This document shows, piece after piece, positions 18,236 to 27,097 of a stretch of 64,000 bases of DNA. Positions within the stretch are counted from its first letter, which is position 1; every line of letters starts with the position of its first letter. The notes under the pieces were generated by a model that saw only the letters and a program-made list of their open reading frames with translations, made no database searches and had not been told where the DNA came from. Location of the stretch: assembly GCA_001603145.1 (NCBI GenBank), contig LVBI01000007.1, forward strand, positions 58,455-122,454, in the 5' to 3' direction. This stretch comes from Spirochaetales bacterium Spiro_07. Lineage in GTDB: Bacteria > Spirochaetota > Spirochaetia > Treponematales > Treponemataceae. The translations under genes and the position numbers were made by a program.

Positions 18236-20182
18236 TTGGGTAGCAGGAAATCACAATCAGAATTTTTACAAAAAGCAAAAGAAACAAAGAGCTTAGAAAC
18301 AGCTTTTCCTGAGATTCTTAATGAATGGGATTACGAGAAAAATACTGAAATAACGCCAAGCACAATAAGTTCTAAAAGTACAAAAAAAGTCTGGTGGATA
18401 TGCAAGAATAAACATAGTTGGAACGCTTCGATTTATGAAAGAGTTTATCATGATAAAACAGGTTGCCCTTTTTGCTATGGAAGACTTTTGATACAAGGTG
18501 TTAATGATTTAAAAACCGTAAATCCAGTATTAGCAAAGGAATTCCATCCTACAAAAAATGGAATTGTTACATCATCAACAGTAACTGCACATTCAAATAA
18601 GAAAGTCTGGTGGATATGCCCATTAGGGCATGAATATGATTCTTCAGTGAATAAAAGAATGCTTGGACAAGGATGTCCATACTGCGCCAACAAAAGAATC
18701 CTTATAGGATTTAATGATTTATATACAAAAAGGCCTGAAATAGCAAAAGAATGGGATTATGAGAAAAATGAAGGTCTGACACCGAAAGATGTAGTTCCGG
18801 GGTCAAATAAAAAAGTCTGGTGGATTTGTTCTGTTTGCGGAAATTCTTTTCAAGCTATAATTGCGGATAGAACAGTCCGTAACAACGGATGCCCCATTTG
18901 TGCTAAACAAAAAAGAGTTAATACTCGTATAAAAAAATTAACACAAAATAATTCACTGGATGATGATAAAGATTTAATAAAAGATTGGGATTATGAAGCA
19001 AATTACCCGAAAACACCAAAAGATTATACACCGAGGTCAAATGCGAGTGTTTATTGGAAATGCCATATATGTAATTATCAATGGAAATCAAAAATATTAA
19101 ATAAAGCTAGAAAAAATGGATGTCCAGCATGTTCCAATCGTGTTGTAATTGCCGGAAAAAATGATCTTGCGACAACGAATCCTGAATTAGCCAAAGAATG
19201 GCATCCAACTAAAAATGGTGACTTGACTCCAAGCCAAGTTTCTAGGGGAAGCGGCAAGCTGGTCTGGTGGCTGTGCCCTATGGGGCATGAGTATCAAGCA
19301 ACAATCTTAACAAGAAAAGGCGGACACGGAACAGGTTGTCCAATATGCTTCAACAGACGCCAAACATCTTTTGCAGAGCAAGCAGTCTTTTATTATATAA
19401 AGAAAATTTTCCCAACTGCAATAAATGGTTATAAAGCCCCTTTTTTAGGCAAAATGGAATTAGACGTATATATTCCATCTATAAAGTGGGCTATAGAATA
19501 TGATGGCAAAGCCTGGCACAAAGAAGAAACAATCGAAAGAGAAAAGCGCAAATATGAAATTTGCAGAAAGCACGGAATAAGATTATACCGCTTAAAAGAA
19601 GAAAAGCAGACTGACAAAGAATTTGGTACTTATGACAAAGCTTTAAACACTGATGATATGTGGACACCAGAAAAGCTGAATCAAACAATATATTATCTAT
19701 TATTAGATTTATGTCACAATCCATTCGCAATAACTTTTGATATTGATGTTGAGAAAGACAGATTTGCAATACAAGAAAACATGCAGGTAAAAATCGAAGA
19801 TTCAATTGCTACCAAATATCCTTTAGTAGCTCAAGAATGGGATTATGATAAAAACGGTGCGTTAAAACCAGAGATGGTTTCTCATGGTATGCATATGAAA
19901 GTTTGGTGGAAATGTTCTAAATGTGGTAATAACTTTCAAGCCGCAATAAGCCATAGATGTACTGGAACAGGATGCCCGAAATGTGGCATGAAAAAAAGCA
20001 GAGAAGTCCGTATGAAAAAAGTAGCGTGCATTTCATTGGAAACTGGTGAAGTAATAAGGATTTATAATTCAGCTACGGAAGCATGTAATGAACTGAAAAT
20101 GAAATCTGTTGGTAATGTAATTTCTGTCTGTAAGGGTAACCGCCCTAACGCGGGCGGTTTTTCATGGAGATATGTGGATTAA
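18236..20182 (+). CDS. Multi-zinc-ribbon (DUF4379/treble-clef) protein with Vsr/PD-(D/E)XK-like nuclease and C-terminal NUMOD1-like segment
   Basis: Six repeats of the form EWDYEKN..TP..v..GSnKKVWWiC..CG..f.a.i..R...gCPiC; nuclease core FLGKMELDVYIPSIKWAIEYDGKAWH...KYEICRKHGIRLYRLKE; C-terminus KKVACISLETGEVIRIYNSATEACNELKMKSVGNVISVCKGNRPNAGGFSWRYVD. TTG start. Confidence 0.85.
   Translation: MGSRKSQSEFLQKAKETKSLETAFPEILNEWDYEKNTEITPSTISSKSTKKVWWICKNKHSWNASIYERVYHDKTGCPFCYGRLLIQGVNDLKTVNPVLAKEFHPTKNGIVTSSTVTAHSNKKVWWICPLGHEYDSSVNKRMLGQGCPYCANKRILIGFNDLYTKRPEIAKEWDYEKNEGLTPKDVVPGSNKKVWWICSVCGNSFQAIIADRTVRNNGCPICAKQKRVNTRIKKLTQNNSLDDDKDLIKDWDYEANYPKTPKDYTPRSNASVYWKCHICNYQWKSKILNKARKNGCPACSNRVVIAGKNDLATTNPELAKEWHPTKNGDLTPSQVSRGSGKLVWWLCPMGHEYQATILTRKGGHGTGCPICFNRRQTSFAEQAVFYYIKKIFPTAINGYKAPFLGKMELDVYIPSIKWAIEYDGKAWHKEETIEREKRKYEICRKHGIRLYRLKEEKQTDKEFGTYDKALNTDDMWTPEKLNQTIYYLLLDLCHNPFAITFDIDVEKDRFAIQENMQVKIEDSIATKYPLVAQEWDYDKNGALKPEMVSHGMHMKVWWKCSKCGNNFQAAISHRCTGTGCPKCGMKKSREVRMKKVACISLETGEVIRIYNSATEACNELKMKSVGNVISVCKGNRPNAGGFSWRYVD
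20138..20162 (+). terminator. Terminator-like hairpin inside the 3' end of the nuclease gene
   Basis: AACCGCCC-TAACGC-GGGCGGTT followed by T-tract, within codons before the stop at 20182. Confidence 0.6.
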
Positions 20183-20194
20183 GCAAACATTACA

Positions 20195-20524
20195 TTAAGA
20201 ATCCAAAAGCGTTACGTTAATTAAAATATTTCCGTTCCTGTCTTGCGAGAATTCACAGTTACTAAAATCACAAGTATCTTTATTTCCATTGGTGTAAACA
20301 AATACAATATAATCGTTATAACAATTTATAGAGCTGATGCTGTTTTTATTTAATACCGACCTTTCAACGATATTACCACCTTTTTCTTGAAAATTGAAAA
20401 CTATGTAAGTTCCTCTTTCAAAAAGGATTTCTGCCATTTTTTCACAAGCATCAATTCTATTTCTTTCTGCAAAGCACAAGGAACTAAAAACTAAAACAAG
20501 TGTAATTAAAAAAGCTCTTTTCAT
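20195..20524 (-). CDS. Small predicted secreted protein
   Basis: Signal peptide MKRAFLITLVLVFSSLCFAERN; RBS (ggagg) upstream of the trimmed ATG. Confidence 0.65.
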   Translation of the reverse strand: MKRAFLITLVLVFSSLCFAERNRIDACEKMAEILFERGTYIVFNFQEKGGNIVERSVLNKNSISSINCYNDYIVFVYTNGNKDTCDFSNCEFSQDRNGNILINVTLLDS

Positions 20525-20547
20525 ATTCAATCCTCCAAAATATTTTG

Positions 20548-20643
20548 CTAAGATACCTTTTGGCTTTCGCCTTTTTCGTAGCCTTTGTCTTTCCATTCTT
20601 CCGCAAATTTCTTCGCTGCTTTCTGCTGTTCAATTTGTGTCAT
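20548..20643 (-). pseudogene. N-terminal remnant resembling MmeI/YeeA-type (type IIL-like) restriction-modification methyltransferase
   Basis: 31-codon ORF MTQIEQQKAAKKFAEEWKDKGYEKGESQKVS* preceded by TATAAT-like sequence; resembles the conserved AKxFaxxWKgkGyEKgexQkFW start of this family, cut off before the FW. Confidence 0.5.
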
Positions 20644-20770
20644 GTGGTTATTATAGCAGATTTTCTTAGAAATTGGCAGAAAACTTGAAGGGCAAAGAAG
20701 AAATTGTCTTTCCTCTGAGTGCAGATGTGCCTATCCACTGACCGCAGATGCATCACTAATGAGAATTATT

Positions 20771-20812
20771 CTGGGCTGAAATGACGCGAATTCTACATTT
20801 TTTCGGGGCTGA
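20771..20812 (+). repeat. 42-bp dispersed repeat, right copy
   Basis: CTGGGCTGAAATGACGCGAATTCTACATTTTTTCGGGGCTGA, same orientation as 16938-16979. Confidence 0.7.
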
Positions 20813-20837
20813 CGAACCGTAAACAAGCTGAAAGCTT

Positions 20838-21623
20838 TTACAGCTCTTTCAAGTTATTATCAACGCTTGTATCAGCATTGTCAGAACGATTTTTCTTTCC
20901 TTTGAGGCTGTTTTCTGCTGCAACCAGCTTATAGTTAATTGCCTTTCCATTAGTCAACACCCACTTGAAAGCTCTAATTGGCGCTGTGTCTTCAACCTTG
21001 CTTTTCCACACATTCAGAGCATCAAATCTGCGCTGCTTCCATGCGATGACTTTATCATAAGCGGCGGCAATTGGCTTATTGAGACGCATATTTCCTATCG
21101 TCGTCCATATCATATCGATAACGAATATGCACCATAGCACTATGCAAGCTATAAGTCTGATATTATACGGTATGCTCTTTGCCACAGCGCTCAATCCGGG
21201 ATGAACCCATTTGACCATTACCATAAGTGCTATTCCGAAAAACAAACCCGCCACAACGCTTATTCTGCCGTCAAAGTTAAGCGGATAATAGCTGTAATCC
21301 CAATAACGCTTATGGAAAAGCGCTTCCATGCTTATGCTGGTTATAAGCTCAACTATACTTGTCACCGTTCCAGCCAATATTATAAGAAGCCACCATTCTT
21401 GTATGGGATGGAACAAATCATAGCTGAAAGTGCACACCATGCAATAAATCGGACACAGCGGCCCGATGAAGACACCCCTGTCCATGAACTTGCCCTGCTC
21501 ACAGAGCGAAAAAATGGTAGACTCGTAAAACCAGCCAATAAATGCGTATATAAATGCCACTAAAGTCCATGCAGGAAAATCCAATCCTGCAAAGAGTTTT
21601 TCAATCAAAGTTAGTTCATTCAA
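20838..21623 (-). CDS. Putative ABC-transporter type IV / CmpB-like membrane protein
   Basis: Multi-TM; FIYAFIGWFYESTIFSLCEQGKFMDRGVFIGPLCPIYC is typical of PF06541-type proteins. Confidence 0.8.
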   Translation of the reverse strand: MNELTLIEKLFAGLDFPAWTLVAFIYAFIGWFYESTIFSLCEQGKFMDRGVFIGPLCPIYCMVCTFSYDLFHPIQEWWLLIILAGTVTSIVELITSISMEALFHKRYWDYSYYPLNFDGRISVVAGLFFGIALMVMVKWVHPGLSAVAKSIPYNIRLIACIVLWCIFVIDMIWTTIGNMRLNKPIAAAYDKVIAWKQRRFDALNVWKSKVEDTAPIRAFKWVLTNGKAINYKLVAAENSLKGKKNRSDNADTSVDNNLKEL

Positions 21624-21668
21624 TTTAATCTGTCTCCTGCCGTCATTTTGAAACGAACAATTTCGGGG

Positions 21669-23972
21669 CTAGTCTTTTACGCGCATAAGCGAGCTTGCGC
21701 AATGTTCAGGCATGAACTGCTTTTTTGCACCTGACTCAAACGCCACGTATATGCTCAAATCGCCTTCGATATATGATGCTTTGCAGACAAGGCCGTAGCC
21801 GAAATCATCGTGATAGACTTTCGTGCCGGGCTTCCACCGCTCAAAAAGCGGGTCTGTTTTAGGCGTTTCACCGCCGTTCAGCACTTTCTGCCCTGCATTC
21901 AGCTTCCGCTCCCCTGCAAAGCTGAACCTTGCCGGCTTACGACCGAGCACTTCCACAGATTCGCGCTTAATTTCAGCCAAAAACGGGCTTGGGCTCATCC
22001 ATTCAGTGCGGCCGTAAAGGCGGCGCGAAGCCGTTGTTGTCAGATAAAGCTCATCGCGGGCGCGCGTAATGCCAACGTAAAACAGCCGCCGCTCCTCTTC
22101 AAGCTCTGAATCAACCTTGTCTTCGCGCGGAAAAATGCCTTTTTCTATGCCGGTGATTATTACGCGCGGAAATTCAAGGCCTTTGGTGTTATGCAGCGTA
22201 ATCAGCGTAACAGCATCGCTTGTGTCTTCAGCCTGAGTTACGGCGCGGTCTAGCTCGATGTGGTCAAAGAAAAGCGCAAGCCCTGCCCTAGTCTTTGGGT
22301 ATAAAGCCGCGCTGTTCGCAAGTTCCTGCATGTTCGCCACGCGCTGTGTGCCTGCAATTTCGTCTTGCGCAGAATGATATTCGCCCAAGCCAGAAGCCGA
22401 TATGACCTTTTCGATAAACGAAGCGAGCGTTTTTGCTTTTTCAAGCGGTGCATTTGAGAGCATCTGCTCTTCAATTGCAATCTGCGCCATGTCGGCAACT
22501 TCCTTTGACACAGCAGGTTCGCCATTTTCAGCCGATTTATCAAGCTCGGCGGCAAGGTTCTGCATTATCTCAAGGAATTGGAGTACGCCTTTTTTGGCTT
22601 TTGCCGGAATTGGCAGCGCTTCATCTGCACACGCTTCAAGAATGCTGCCGCGCAACACAGGCCGCTGTTCTGGCGACATTTCGAGCGTGCCATAAGTTGA
22701 GCGCGCAAAATCTATGATTTTCTGCTGGCTTGAGTTGCCCACACCGCGCAAAGGCTTGTTTACAACGCGCGCAAAGCTGATTTCATCTCTTGAATTGAGC
22801 ACAAGCGCAAGATAAGCGAGAATGTCTTTTATTTCTTCGCGGTCATAGAATTTAAGCGAACCGACAACGCGGTATGGAATTTTTCTGTTTAAGAACTCTG
22901 TTTCAAAGCCAAGCGACTGCGCGTTGGTTCTGTAAAGCACAGCCCAATCGCTGTAAGGGCAGCCTTTGCGGTATGCGGCTTTTATCATTTCGGCGCAAAA
23001 CGCAGTTTCTTCGTCTTGGTTTGCGAGGAACACAGCTACAGGCTTTTTGCCTTCGCCGCGCTCTGCTTTCAGCGTCTTGCCGAGCCGCCCCTTGTTGTTG
23101 CTGATAACTTCATCCGCAATTTTCAAGACCGGCGCAACAGAGCGATAGTTCCGCTCAAGCTTTATAAGCTCTGCACCTTTAAAGTTCTCTTGAAACGTAA
23201 GAATATTCTGCACTTCTGCGCCGCGGAAGCTGTAAATCGACTGGTCATCGTCACCGACAACGCACACATAAGTTTCTGGTCCGGCGAGCACTTTGAGAAG
23301 CTCAAACTGCGCCACGTTAGAATCCTGATACTCGTCAATCATTATCACCTGAAAACGGCGGTGCATCTGCTCCGCAATTTCTGGGTTTTCTTTCAAGATG
23401 CGCACAGGCAGCGCAATCAAATCGCCAAAATCGGCGTTACCTGTTTCATGCAGCCTGTCCTGATATTTCTGGTAATAATCTGCGAAATTCGGGTCTTCAT
23501 CGATTTCAGTGAGGTCGCTGTCTGGCAGCAGGCAATAGTCTTTTGCGCGCGAAATAAGATGTGTATAATGCGCGCACTGGTTGTGCGTCAGCTCAGGCGC
23601 GACCTTGCTTAGCAGCGTGAGCATGTCAGTGTCATCATAGATTGTAAAATTCGGGGCAAGCCCTGCATATTCAGCATAAACGCGCAAAAACCAAGAGCCG
23701 AAAGAGTGAAACGTTCTTATCTGCGCAAACTGTGCGTTTTCGTTGAGGCGGCACGCCCGTTCGCGCATCTCGTTTGCTGCTTTTTTGGTGAAGGTAACGG
23801 CCAGAATTGTGCGAGGGTCTGTGCCCTGCTCTATGAGCCACGCAATTTTGGTTGTTATTACGCGCGTTTTGCCCGAACCTGCACCTGCAAGAATCAGCAG
23901 CGGAGAACCTTCGTGCATAACAGCCTGGCACTGTTCAGGGTTGAGCAAGCTTAAATAATTATCTGATTGCAT
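21669..23972 (-). CDS. uvrD: UvrD/PcrA/Rep-type superfamily 1 DNA helicase
   Basis: LNPEQCQAVMHEGSPLLILAGAGSGKTRVIT, DEYQDSN, VVGDDDQSIYSFRGA, TLHNTKGLEFPRV. Confidence 0.93.
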   Translation of the reverse strand: MQSDNYLSLLNPEQCQAVMHEGSPLLILAGAGSGKTRVITTKIAWLIEQGTDPRTILAVTFTKKAANEMRERACRLNENAQFAQIRTFHSFGSWFLRVYAEYAGLAPNFTIYDDTDMLTLLSKVAPELTHNQCAHYTHLISRAKDYCLLPDSDLTEIDEDPNFADYYQKYQDRLHETGNADFGDLIALPVRILKENPEIAEQMHRRFQVIMIDEYQDSNVAQFELLKVLAGPETYVCVVGDDDQSIYSFRGAEVQNILTFQENFKGAELIKLERNYRSVAPVLKIADEVISNNKGRLGKTLKAERGEGKKPVAVFLANQDEETAFCAEMIKAAYRKGCPYSDWAVLYRTNAQSLGFETEFLNRKIPYRVVGSLKFYDREEIKDILAYLALVLNSRDEISFARVVNKPLRGVGNSSQQKIIDFARSTYGTLEMSPEQRPVLRGSILEACADEALPIPAKAKKGVLQFLEIMQNLAAELDKSAENGEPAVSKEVADMAQIAIEEQMLSNAPLEKAKTLASFIEKVISASGLGEYHSAQDEIAGTQRVANMQELANSAALYPKTRAGLALFFDHIELDRAVTQAEDTSDAVTLITLHNTKGLEFPRVIITGIEKGIFPREDKVDSELEEERRLFYVGITRARDELYLTTTASRRLYGRTEWMSPSPFLAEIKRESVEVLGRKPARFSFAGERKLNAGQKVLNGGETPKTDPLFERWKPGTKVYHDDFGYGLVCKASYIEGDLSIYVAFESGAKKQFMPEHCASSLMRVKD

Positions 23973-24429
23973 TAATTCTGATTTTCTTTTTTGTTTCTGG
24001 TTTCTGCACGGCGGCCAGTTTCTTTTTTCTGCTCATTTCAAGCTGATTCTTTACATGCAGCAGAATTTCAGCCGGTGCAATCGGCTTAAGAATATAATCG
24101 TTTGCGCCTGATTTGATAATCTGAGAAACAATGTCCTCTTTTTCTACGCCGGTCAAAAAAATAACAGGCACGTCTTTTGTTTCTTTGTTTTGCTGCATCT
24201 TTTCATAGACTTCAAAACCAGAAACTTCAGGCATATTTATATCCAAAATCACAAGATCAACTTTATTTTCTGATAAAAACTTTAAGGCAGCTTTGCCGGA
24301 ATTAAGCGTGACAACTCTATAATGTGCTTTTAACGAAGACATAACGTGAACGTTCATAACTGAATCGTCGTCTACTGTTAAAATCAAAGGCAGTTCTTCA
24401 ACTAGAGTTTCTTCTTGAGCATCTATCAC
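23959..24429 (-). CDS. Stand-alone response-regulator receiver protein
   Basis: LTVDDDSVMN, VILDINMPEVSGFEVYE, VIFLTG, YILKPI. Confidence 0.9.
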   Translation of the reverse strand: MIDAQEETLVEELPLILTVDDDSVMNVHVMSSLKAHYRVVTLNSGKAALKFLSENKVDLVILDINMPEVSGFEVYEKMQQNKETKDVPVIFLTGVEKEDIVSQIIKSGANDYILKPIAPAEILLHVKNQLEMSRKKKLAAVQKPETKKKIRINAIR

Positions 24430-24495
24430 TTTTTACCTCCAAAGAACCTTTTGTTCTAATACTTTATAATCATTTCCCCAACTTTATAAACATAA

Positions 24496-25866
24496 TTACA
24501 GCATGAAGCCTTCGATGTCAACGCCCCGCACAGAGCTTATCATAACCGGAATTCTTGCACCGACAGAAATTTGCGAAACTTGCCTTGAATCAGTAACATC
24601 ATAAGAGATGACAGCCGCACCGTCAACTTCTGGTGCTTGAAACCACGCGCGCCCAATTACAAAGCCTGTTTCCTCGCCCTCTTTGAAAGGCACAATCTCT
24701 TCTATAAGCACATCGCATTTCTGGTTGCAATGGCGCGCAAGCCGCTTTTCGGTTATGGTTTGCTGCGCCTCTTCAAGCATTTTGCAGCGTTTTTTGGCGG
24801 TTCGCTCTGAAACGCGCTTCGCCTTCATTTTTTCGGCTGGCGTGCCTTCTTCAGGGCTGTACGCAAAGCAGCCTGACCAATCAGGTTCAATCTGCTTCAA
24901 AAATGCGAGCGTGTTCTCAAAGCGCGCTTCATCTTCACCGGGGAAACCAGTCAAAAATGTTGTGCGCAAAACTGAACCAGGCAGCTCTTTTCTTATTTTT
25001 GCGACAAGCTGCTTGTAAGTTTCAGCATTGCCGTGCCTGTTCATGCTTAAGATAATATCATTATCACCCGACTGGAACGGAATGTCAAAGTATGGCAAGA
25101 TTCTTTCGTCTTTTTTTATTGCGTCAATCAAATCTTTTGGAAAATTATCAGGATGAATGTACAAAAGCCTAAGCCAGAAATTGCCTTTTATGGCGCATAT
25201 TTCTTCAAGCAGCTTTACCAGCATACTTGATGAGCCGTCTTTGTTTTCAAAGTCTTTGCCGTAAGAGGCTAAATCTTGACCTATAAGGTTTATCTCGAAC
25301 ACACCGCGCAAAAGCAGCGTGCTGATTTCGGCTACAATTTCATCAATCGGGCGGCTTCTCAAATTGCCGCGTATAATCGGAATGGCGCAGAAAGTGCATC
25401 TGTTGTTGCAGCCTTCCGTAATTTTTACGAACGCGCTGCCAGAAAAAGACAGAAGCTCCGGGCGTTCACCGGCGCAGACACCGTTTTGCGGAGCTTTTAT
25501 TGAAGGCTTTTTGCCTTGCTCAAGCTCTTTTACAGCCTGGCGCACAAGCGAAATATCGCCGTTGCCCAAAATGCCGTCAACCTCTTCAAAAGATTCATCA
25601 AATTCTTTCTGGTATCTTTCGGCAAGACAACCTGCAAGCAATATTTTGGCGTTTGGGTATTGGGCGCGGGCCTGAATAACAGAATTGATTGATTCAGCTT
25701 TTGCAGATTCTATGAAACCGCATGAATTTACAATAATCAAAGAAGCTTTTTCAGGCTCGTCTGTACGAACCCAACCGTCTTCTGCAAGGTGTCCGATAAT
25801 CAACTCACCGTCAACCTGGTTTTTTGCGCATCCATGCTGATCAAGAAAGAAAAGCTTGTTATTCAA
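24496..25866 (-). CDS. rimO: Ribosomal protein S12 methylthiotransferase
   Basis: DQHGCAKNQVDGE, radical-SAM motif EGCNNRCTFCAIPIIRG. Confidence 0.92.
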   Translation of the reverse strand: MNNKLFFLDQHGCAKNQVDGELIIGHLAEDGWVRTDEPEKASLIIVNSCGFIESAKAESINSVIQARAQYPNAKILLAGCLAERYQKEFDESFEEVDGILGNGDISLVRQAVKELEQGKKPSIKAPQNGVCAGERPELLSFSGSAFVKITEGCNNRCTFCAIPIIRGNLRSRPIDEIVAEISTLLLRGVFEINLIGQDLASYGKDFENKDGSSSMLVKLLEEICAIKGNFWLRLLYIHPDNFPKDLIDAIKKDERILPYFDIPFQSGDNDIILSMNRHGNAETYKQLVAKIRKELPGSVLRTTFLTGFPGEDEARFENTLAFLKQIEPDWSGCFAYSPEEGTPAEKMKAKRVSERTAKKRCKMLEEAQQTITEKRLARHCNQKCDVLIEEIVPFKEGEETGFVIGRAWFQAPEVDGAAVISYDVTDSRQVSQISVGARIPVMISSVRGVDIEGFML

Positions 25867-26977
25867 CTTCCATAACCACCAATTTGTAACGGCCGTCGTC
25901 GTCCTTTATCCATTTTACGTCTTCAACAAGAACCTGACCAGCACGTCCTGCATCCAAATCTACAACATGACCGCCGCCAAGAACCTGCATCTTCAATGCA
26001 TTTGAGTTTGACATCCACAAACGGAAGCCGTTGTTCGCATTTATGCTTACAGTCTGACCGCTTGTGTAAAAGTCTTCCACAATGTCTTTGCGGTCAATCT
26101 GATAGCGGAAAAGGCACTGGTTTCTGAAATTTGCGTTAAGCGTTACAGGATAAGGATTTGGCGAATCGAAGATGACCTTGCGCTTGATTCCGGCTTCTGT
26201 AACTTCTGAAACAAGCTCGTTTGCTGGGGCTTCTTCCTGTTCTGGCTCAGCCGGAGCTGGCGCAACTGCTGCAAGTTCAGCTTCTGACTGAATGCGCACA
26301 ATCTGAATGTCTGCGCCGCGGCTTGAATCTGTCTTTGAAATCTCATCAAGATAAATCGAAATTTCGTTGCCCGGCTGACCGTCTAAGTCAATTTCAACTT
26401 CTTCGCTAAGCTCAACAACCTGCGAGCCGAAAGGCGTATCGATTGTAAGAATTCCGCTCGTATCTGCAATTTTCAGCTCTACAACCTGATCGCCAAGAGG
26501 AATCTCAATCTGGTCATCTTGATAAACGTGAAGCTTCATAGGAACGTTGCCCATTGTATAGACGTTGTGCTGCGGTGCGGCCGCAATTACGTTCTCGCGC
26601 TTTTCGTCTTTTTGCATGTTGAGCCTGACGATAAGAAAAGCCGCAACTGCAACAATTGCCACACCGACTATTGCGCCCACAACCGCATAAACAGGAACTT
26701 TCTTTTTTGGTGCGAGCAAAAGCTCAAGAGGTGCAGGCTCTATCTGCGTCTTGACGGCCTTGTACATCGTTACAAGCTCTTCTGCATCGAGGTTCAGATA
26801 TTCGGCGTAGTTTTTCAAAAAGCCTATAAGATATGTGTCGCACGGAAAAGATGAAATAAGCTCTTTTTCAAGTGCGTCAAGATATGAAGCAGTAATGTTA
26901 GTTTCAAGCGAAGCACGCTCAAGGTCAATTCCACGGGCTTCACGTGCCTGTCTTAGCGTAGCACCAAAACTTTCCAT
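25859..26977 (-). CDS. RodZ-like HTH membrane protein with C-terminal DUF4115-type domain
   Basis: FGATLRQAREARGIDLERASLETNITASYLDALE HTH, single TM, C-terminal beta domain. Confidence 0.8.
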   Translation of the reverse strand: MESFGATLRQAREARGIDLERASLETNITASYLDALEKELISSFPCDTYLIGFLKNYAEYLNLDAEELVTMYKAVKTQIEPAPLELLLAPKKKVPVYAVVGAIVGVAIVAVAAFLIVRLNMQKDEKRENVIAAAPQHNVYTMGNVPMKLHVYQDDQIEIPLGDQVVELKIADTSGILTIDTPFGSQVVELSEEVEIDLDGQPGNEISIYLDEISKTDSSRGADIQIVRIQSEAELAAVAPAPAEPEQEEAPANELVSEVTEAGIKRKVIFDSPNPYPVTLNANFRNQCLFRYQIDRKDIVEDFYTSGQTVSINANNGFRLWMSNSNALKMQVLGGGHVVDLDAGRAGQVLVEDVKWIKDDDGRYKLVVMEVE

Positions 26978-27097
26978 GATAAAAAAATCCTTTGAGCCGG
27001 AACAATTCCAGCCCTTTTATATAAAAAAGCCCGACAAATCATTTCGAGCCTATAAATTCAAAATCAAATAACCACGGAAACTTCCGCGGCTCATCTT

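Noticed and set aside
23016-23612. 198-aa plus-strand ORF
   Set aside because: Antisense to the uvrD-type helicase.
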